64,000 bases of DNA from assembly GCF_004337985.1 (NCBI RefSeq), contig NW_021940919.1, positions 496,001-560,000 on the forward strand, read 5' to 3'. This stretch comes from Pyricularia pennisetigena. Its lineage: Eukaryota; Ascomycota; Sordariomycetes; Magnaporthales; Pyriculariaceae. Shown here piece by piece: positions 57,305 through 64,000 of this stretch. Position numbers and translations under genes: made by a program. The notes beneath the pieces are model-generated. The model searched no databases and had not been told where the DNA came from. It saw nothing but the letters and a program-made list of their open reading frames with translations. Position 1 is the stretch's first letter. Each line of letters opens with the position of its first letter.

Positions 57305-59700
57305 CCGCAACGCCCGGATCATCGAAAAAGAAAGCAACAAATAGATTGGCTTGGTAAGGCATGCAGTGCATCGAGCTCCCGTTTACTTTTGCACCGCCAC
57401 CGCCCATGCGTCTGAGCAAGGTCAATCCGACGCCCAATCGAACAAGGGCCTGTCCGAGGTGGCCAGCATTTGAATGGATCTCGGCTGCTCATTTGCACTT
57501 CTGGAACGGTCCCTGACAGGCTTTGACACAAGCTTCCAAAAAGAAAGTAAAGCCGAACGAAAGCAAAAGAGGTCAAGTCAGCCCAGCCCCGCTGCACACA
57601 CAAGCGTGAAAGAAGGAGAGAAAAAAAAGAAAAAGAAAAAACAAGAGGTGAAAAATAAAAATTAAAACTGCAGTGGCTCAGCAAAAAAATAGTGCATGCA
57701 GTGCCAAAGCAGCGACCACAAACTTGGAACGGACGAGCTTATCTTTCTGCTTGCATTGTGCGTGCATACTGTATCTAGGATACGGGGTTGTACTGTGCTG
57801 TACAGCACGCAGTACAAAAATGGATGCCTCCTTGTCTGTTGACTAATTTAGTAGGGCTGATCCTTGGTTTGCGGCAAGGTGGGGCTTGGACTATAGCATG
57901 GATTGCCCAAACGGTAAGCCGTTAAACAACGTGCATGAACCCTCCAATCTGTTAAAGGAAATCTCCAGAGTCTTGATTTAGATCAGTAGAAGATCGCTGA
58001 GTCCAAATTTCCCTGAGAATCTGGAAGGCATGAAATCTAATGCGCAAAAGATGCTCCAAGCTAGATCATCTGTTTGGACAGTCGTCATCTCTTTTGGTAA
58101 TCCACGTGTACAGCAATTACTGATGTGAATCTACTCTGGAACCTTTTCAGATCGGTGGAGCACAACCAAAAAAACCAAAAGAAACATTGTATTTCCCCTT
58201 TGCTGCAGCCTGCTGCTGTCCTTCAATCCCAACTCAAACTTTAAATCCTAGATCTAGAGGTCGAACCCTAGACGAAACTCCCCAATCATATTCATGTCAG
58301 TAGACATTGAGTTTGTAATGCGGCAATCGTCGGGGATGAGTGCTTTCTTCTACCCTTTGCAGATAATCAACTGTAATATTTCCTCAATGGGTTGTTGTTG
58401 TCGTTGTTGTCGCTGTTGTTCTCGTATTTTTTTTCCCTCTTACAAATGCGTTTCTAGTTAGTTTGGGGGTTGCACATACCTTCTTGTTTATTGTCGCGGG
58501 TCGAACTGCGTCCCTCATTATACTCAGGCCAACCACCAGGTAATTTTAACACTAACCCTTTTACCAGGTGAACCTAGCTCTTGTTGCTTGTGCGCTACTA
58601 AGTGTAAACCATAGAGTACATGCTTCTCTTTTGCTAAATCCTGAATCAAGCCTGCACATCCCCTTCTTCAGGCCAAACACCAAGGTTTTACCCTTTTTGG
58701 GTTCGCGAACTAAGCTCCTACTGCAAAGCAGTTGTCTAGTCGCACATGGCAGGACTGGGAGTGAAGGTGGAAAGCCAAATACAAAAAGATAAGCATGAGG
58801 TAAAAGTTTCTCATCTGTGTATGGATAAGTTGTCCTGTGTCGTGTTTCCATTCAATGACTTGTTGGTAGTTGTCCTGTGTCGTGTTTCCATTCAATGACT
58901 TGTTGGTACTTGGCTATGATATTCCTTGATAACAATTGAACATCGGAACATGGATTCCAGTAGGACAGTCGGCTATCTGTCAAATGATAATCCGAAGTTA
59001 TTGATCCGAAGCGTGTTTGTTTGCCACTTGGCATGGCTTGCTGTGTGATGTTTATATTCCAACCAAGACATATACCATGGCAAGGCTCGACCACAATTGA
59101 GGTTTATGTTCCAACAAGTTCGACCAAATGTCTAGATGTCTAATACTCTCATTTGCACTATTCTCTGGCTTCCTCTTTCCTATTTTCCCTCTTATTCCCT
59201 GTCACTACTCGTTCTGTTCGATGGGTTGGTTGTCTAGTCGCGATTTTTTGGCAGCTATGACTCAGGACACGATTATAAGAAACATTTCTGGCCCAATGGA
59301 TATACAGCTTATTCGTTCATGGACTTGAAAGAGTTGTTATAGTGAGCTGCACTAAGTAATTACCCACCACAGCCTCGCTATGAGCTGACTTGAACATCCA
59401 GCTACATGTTTACCCCGCCCACTGTCACAAGCCCGCGTAGATTCGCACATGCCCATTGACACACGATCTGAAGCAAGTGCCGTTTCTCTCGGGATTCAGG
59501 AACATGTGCAAAAACAGCCCCCCAGGGCTGCTTACTGCTATTGGCGGGGCTCACTACGTTGGCGGTCCTTTTGGTCATACTGCCCACAAACTTTGTCGAG
59601 AACTGCGGCAATCATATTTCTTCAAATAAAGAATGAGCCAACGTGGACTATATTCTTATTTCAACGCCTCTGGCATCTGAACAAAAAGACGTCCAGGTGA
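57304..59700. other. Intergenic region
   Basis: No gene supported. Contains a 30-bp near-palindrome (57788-57817), a GTT/GTC-rich run near 58391-58420 and a perfect 40-bp tandem duplication (58829-58908). Confidence 0.45.
58829..58908. repeat. Perfect 40-bp tandem duplication
   Basis: Two identical 40-bp units (58829-58868 and 58869-58908), each starting GTTGTCCTGTGTCGTG. No mismatch between the copies, so the duplication is recent or an assembly artefact. Confidence 0.95.
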
Positions 59701-59705
59701 TCCGA

Positions 59706-60103
59706 TCAAAAACTAGTCTTTCGTAGAAAGTGACTTGGCCAGAATATCAGGATGGCCACCTCGGTCGAAGTTGCTTCTTCTACAACGAGGCTGATTGTCT
59801 TTCCTGGCTGATCGCCGAAATCCTCAACGTTGTCCTGGCTGCGTTCAACAGACATGCCAAGGTCCTTCAGAGCCCTCCCTGCGATCTCAGGGTCGAGAAG
59901 CAATTGGTTTGTCCTATGCCGTGTGTATAAATGGCAATGAATTTCCCACCATCATTGGGGTGATGATACAGAGGACAATCCGGCCTTTGGCGAATTGGCT
60001 TGCAGGTATCATGGTAGTAACCTCTGCGAATAGAACCTGAGAGACCCATGAGCCAGCAGTAGAGTTTACGATGATCGCTGGAAGAGGTTGCCATGTCTTG
60101 CAT
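59706..60103 (-). pseudogene. Coding-like stretch with a frameshift
   Basis: An ATG-started frame (60103) reads CPLYHHPNDGGKFIAIYTHG and ends at 59867. An overlapping frame from about 59905 reads LLLDPEIAGRALKDLGMSVE and ISLVVEEATSTEVAILIF to a stop at 59706. Protein-like character passes from one frame to the other near 59905, as expected for a single-base frameshift. No family is recognised, and chance cannot be excluded. Confidence 0.3.
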
Positions 60104-61031
60104 ATTGAGGTGTTACACTAACGGGCCATGGAAATAATATTATCGTTGTTGGCCCGCAAGACTTTTAAATAGGCACTCGGCCCAGGAGACGCAATTTTAG
60201 GCGGGTGCTGCTGAAAGATCTTTTAATGTAAGGGACGTTTCTGTTGACGTGGTATGATGGTATGCCACTTGCGGTAATCTTGACAATGCTGTGGAAGACG
60301 TAACTAAATTCGTATCCGCTGCCATATTACTTGACAAGGCCTGCTCCCCAGCGGAATGACAAATAGTTGCTTTGATAGAAGTCATTGTAACGCGATGGGC
60401 CATGACGTTTGGTTGTCGCGGGCATGGGAGTATCGAGAGACACGTAGGCACGTGATAGCGGGGGTGGGGGCGGGTTACCGAGGATCGGGATATCCCCTGA
60501 TAAGGATTTTGTTTCTCGGGGCAAACAATGGAACGAACCAAACAGAATCAAAAATCAGCTACTAGGCCTCATGCCACCGAGTCGAGAAACTTAATTAATT
60601 AACACTTTGACGCTTATATCCTGGTCGTCATGGAGTTACCAGGCGGTTAGGTGAGAATATCATAGACTTGTNNTTTTTTTTTTTTTTTTTTTTTTTTTTT
60701 AGAGACGTTTTATCCTATTTTTTTCTGCTTCCCCGGCCGATTCCGAGCCGTTGTTGGTGGACCGCACCAGCGGTATTAGTTCGACGCGGATTTAACGGAG
60801 CAACCTTTTCTAGATCGGGGATTATAAATCGCCGATGTCAGCGGCAAAGATAACGCCGCTAGAAAACAGGCTAGCTTACGAGTCCCGGACAATCGCCTTC
60901 TTTCACCAAATTTGGGGACGAAGTTATTGTTTTCGAATACACTACCGATGTTGCCGTTTAGTCCATAGAATAATTGTACCTCACTGGGCTTGTTTGTCTC
61001 TTATTAATGCTCGCCTTGCGCCAAGGCAGCC
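60104..61031. other. Intergenic region with an ambiguous-base poly-T
   Basis: Two N positions (60672-60673) followed by 27 T (60674-60700), a probable sequencing weak point. Beyond it is the promoter of the ABC1 kinase. No gene is seen. Confidence 0.5.
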
Positions 61032-63178
61032 ATGTTCCGTCACAACGTAGCTCGCCTCAGCTCCGGGGAACCAAATAGAATCTTGGTCACCACGGCCACC
61101 GCCACAATACCGAGATACCTGTCCTGCGCATTCCTCACACGACCGACACGCAGACTCCCCACGGCAATCTCACCATCAATCCGAACACTCCAAACGCAAC
61201 CCACACCCTCCGACTTCCGTCCCGCAGTACCTCCGTCCCCCTCCTCCCTTGGCGGGCCCCGAAAGGCGCGCACATACACGCGCAGCCGAAGATGGGCGCG
61301 CCGACTGCTCATCACCGGCGCGGTGTTTGGCACCTTCTATGCGATCGACAGCTGGATGTACGCCTCGGGCATGCTAAGGTCGCTGCGCACCTTTAGAACG
61401 GGCCTATTGGTCGCGCTCGACTACAAGATCAACTTTCGGCCGGATCCGCTGCCGCTGATAGGCTCTTCGATCACCATCGAGGACCTGCACCGCCGAAACG
61501 CCGAGCGGCTTTTTGAGCTGCTGCGCAAGAACGGCGGGCTGTACCTCAAGATCGGCCAGGCCATTGCCATGCAGAGCGCGATCCTGCCGCCCGAGTTTCA
61601 GCGCATGTTTGCGCGCATGTTTGACGACGCCCCCTCGGTGTCCTGGGACAAGGTCGAGAGGGTCATCAGGAAGGACTTTGGCGGGCGCTCCGTACAGGAC
61701 GTTTTTGGCGTGAGCTTCGCCGGCGAGGACGGTCGTGGCGTCATAGAAAGGTCGTCCAGGGCAAGTGCCAGCGTTGCGCAAGTCCACTGGGCGAGGTTGC
61801 CGGATGGCACTGAGGTTGCTGTCAAGATCCAAAGACCAGAGATCGCCAAGCAGATAGGCTGGGATCTATGGTCTTTCAAGTGAGTTTGCATATCAGGGTT
61901 GCCATCGGTGAAGATGCGCTTGCCTTACCTTGAAGCTAACCGACTTTGTTTCGTAGGGTTGTCACCTGGATTTATTCATGGTGGTTTGACCTACCATTCT
62001 ATGGCATGGTGCCCTTCATCACAGAGCGTTTGAGACTGGAGACGGATTTTATTAACGAGGCCAAAAACTCTGACACAATGCGTGAGCTCATCGCCGATGA
62101 GCCTTCCTTACGTGGGCGCGTTTACATCCCCAAGGTTTTCCCGGAGCTCAGCAGCAAACGTGTCCTAGTCACAGAGTGGATAGAGGGTGTCAGGCTATGG
62201 GACCGCGAGGCACTGACCAGACCCTGGTACGGCGGCTACAGCAAGGGCTCTTTGGGCGTGCACGGAACCCCACTTCCATCCCCAGACATGGCGGCCGTGC
62301 GGGCAGAGCTGCGCCGGAACCCGGAGAGCTCCAAACTCAAGCCGGAGCGTGACGAGTGGCGAGGCCGGAACGGCAAAGGAGGGCTCGGCCTCAGCAAGAA
62401 GGACGTCATGACCATCATTGTGGACCTCTTCAGCGCGCAGATCTTCAAGTTCGGCGTGGTCCACTGCGACCCGCACCCGGGCAACATCTTCATTCGCCGG
62501 CTGCCGGGCGGGCGGGCGGAGCTGGTGCTCATCGATCATGGGCTATACATCTACTTGACGCCCAAGTTCCGGCGCGAGTATTCGGTGTTCTGGAAGGCGC
62601 TCATGACTTTTGACAACAAGACCATTGCGAGGGTGTGCGACCAGTGGGGCATTAAGGGGGCAGACCTATTTGCAAGCGCGACGCTGATGCGGCCGTACGA
62701 AGGTGGCGACGGATACTACCGACGGCAACTGCTTGGCATGGACTTGCCTGAGAGCATGACGCCCAAGCAGCGGCGATTCGAGATTCAGAAGCGGAGCAAG
62801 CAGGCGGTGCGCGAGATGCTGGCCGACGAGACCAAGTGGCCGAAGGAGCTCATCTTCATCGGCCGCAACATGCGCATCGTCCAGGGCAACAACCAACACA
62901 TGGGCTCCCCCGTCAACCGTGTCAAGAGGATGGGCGAGTGGGCGAGCAGGAGCATGTTTGAGGACCCGGATCGGCCGTTCCGGGAACGCGTGGCCAACAT
63001 GTGGCGACACGCGCTGTTCAAGACGGTGCTGACGGCCAGCGACGTTGTGTTTTACTTTTTCAAGCTCCGGCAATTCCTAGGACTCGGCGGCGGCATGGAA
63101 GACGAGGTCGAGGCGAGGATGAGGGAGATGGCGGGGGATTTCGGGATCGAGCTGCAGCATGATGTGTTTGCTGGGTGA
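61032..63178 (+). CDS. MCP2: Mitochondrial ABC1/UbiB-family atypical kinase, MCP2-like
   Basis: Two exons, 61032-61879 and 61957-63178, giving 689 aa. The first ~90 residues are Arg/Ser/Thr-rich and lack acids, like a mitochondrial presequence. A membrane segment follows (LLITGAVFGTFYAIDSWMYA, residues 92-111). UbiB-family features are all present: KxGQ (LKIGQ, K173-Q176), the Ala/Ser-rich nucleotide loop SRASASVAQVH (242-252), VAVK with Lys265, ETDFINEAKN (312-321), the catalytic HCDPHPGN (452-459) and DHG (476-478). The GGLYLKIGQAIAMQS form and overall layout resemble yeast MCP2/CQD2 and human ADCK1/5 more than COQ8. The yeast protein is in the mitochondrial inner membrane and influences coenzyme Q and lipid distribution. 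Confidence 0.9.
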
Positions 63179-64000
63179 AAACAAAGTTGGTCTCCTTCGC
63201 CACTCTGGGATGGGAGGAATATAATTTTTACTGCACGCGAGGGCTTTGAAAGCCGTTCTGTACAACATCATGGCATGATTACGCGTATGACCTTTTAGAA
63301 GGGGCGCAGCATATAGCGCATTTCGGCGGCGTGGTTTTCTCGGCGCAAGGAGTTTCTTTGTAGACATCCCAAAAAAATATAGTCACCTCATTAGTTATTC
63401 CATTACCTTTCACATGGATTGAACTATGCCTTCGGCCAAGTCGTTATATTAACATGGAACCACGGAGTCGGCTTAATAATAGCCAAGAGCCAAGAGGAAA
63501 GTCATTCAACCCTCCTGCACTCAACGATTGCCAGGCTTGCCAGACAAGCGGGGACAAAAAAGAAGCGACTCAGCACGGATTTATGGTTTGCAACCACCCA
63601 GAATACCACCAAAACAATGTCTTTTTTCAACGAAGAGAAATAATAGAGATACTCGAACTCGCAATCTTAGAGTCGCGTTCAGTTTTTGCCTGCTACAAAA
63701 GTCGTTTTTGACTTGGTAATTTGGGTGGATGGGAACCATCAGGCCATACTGAGTTAGACTTCTTTTCTTGTCCTCCGCTTGCCAGGATACCTTTTTTCCC
63801 CTTCTGTTTCCCATGAATTCAGGGTAGGTGGTACGTGGTACCCGGGGCCCGTTTTTGTCCCCTCTCATCAACAGCAATTACCGTGAAACATGACGAGCCC
63901 ATACACCCGTGATTCCATGGAGTGGATAGAAGCTCGGGTCACACTTTGTTTGAGAGAACCCAATGGCTTTGTTAGGGTGTCTGCGTGCATCTCAAGATAC
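63179..64000. other. Right end of window
   Basis: 3' flank of the ABC1 kinase followed by an inverted duplication (63545-63782). No intact gene is seen. Confidence 0.5.
63545..63782. repeat. Inverted duplication of a coding-like fragment
   Basis: Arm 1 (63545-63632, plus) and arm 2 (63691-63782, minus) are imperfect reverse complements around a ~58-bp centre. Read in their own directions they translate to DKKEATQHGFMVCNHPEYH and DKKRSLTQYGLMVPIHPNY. The match needs only a single-codon gap, and many differences fall on third codon positions. This suggests two head-to-head copies of a coding fragment. No family is recognised. Confidence 0.5.

Noticed and set aside
58240..58280. GGTTCGACCTC-like tRNA B box on the minus strand
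   Set aside because: No acceptor, D or anticodon arm can be formed around it.
63650..63760. tRNA-like A and B box words (TGGCCTGATGG, GAGTTCGAG) suggesting a SINE
   Set aside because: Boxes are about 110 bp apart and the T arm does not pair; the coding-like inverted duplication explains the region better.

Overview
This 64 kb window is nuclear DNA of a filamentous ascomycete. The genes have short introns (about 50-440 nt) with GTRAGT-type donors, CTRAY-like branch points and YAG acceptors. They encode the usual fungal housekeeping set: ATP sulfurylase with an allosteric APS-kinase-like domain, coatomer gamma, a CDP-alcohol phosphotransferase, PalI/Rim9 and an MCP2-type ABC1 kinase. A Sordariomycete, possibly near the Magnaporthales, is my impression from the protein sequences; the window does not prove it. 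Spacing is wide, with roughly 14 supported protein genes and one tRNA gene.

Layout: 1-1.62 kb is AT-rich DNA without a recognisable gene. It carries three short, similarly bounded, fold-back repeats; two of them differ only by C/T changes in CpT context. A tRNA-Thr(UGU) gene with a 20-nt intron lies at 1.9-2.0 kb. From 2.3 to 6.9 kb is an accessory-looking patch: two small secreted Cys-rich paralogues (2.3-2.65 kb minus, 6.4-6.9 kb plus) flank a three-exon gene of unknown function and a decayed coding stretch (about 5.1-5.8 kb). Then come an RD/RS-rich nuclear-type protein (7.3-10.2 kb), an ankyrin-like relic (10.9-11.1 kb), ATP sulfurylase (11.8-13.6 kb) and a large Ser/Thr-rich secreted protein built on about 15 copies of a Cys-pair repeat (14.8-18.8 kb).

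From 20.9 to 29.3 kb there are an RRT8/EI24-like membrane protein, a decayed coding region, an eight-cysteine secreted protein and a small single-pass membrane protein. After a gene-poor 5.4 kb come coatomer gamma (SEC21), the CDP-alcohol phosphotransferase and a Yap-type bZIP factor. Another gene-poor 4.5 kb is followed by a disordered 619-aa protein of unknown function and palI. From 54.8 to 61.0 kb there are only exon-like fragments and small repeats. An MCP2-like mitochondrial ABC1 kinase closes the gene content at 61.0-63.2 kb, followed by an inverted duplication of a coding-like fragment.

The housekeeping genes serve independent pathways (sulfate assimilation, COPI traffic, phospholipid synthesis, alkaline-pH signalling, mitochondrial lipid/quinone homeostasis). 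I see no metabolic gene cluster. The most novel elements are the secreted repeat protein, the pair of secreted paralogues with identical exon 2 length, and the structured repeats at the left end. All splice models were made by eye, by matching reading frame to splice signals.
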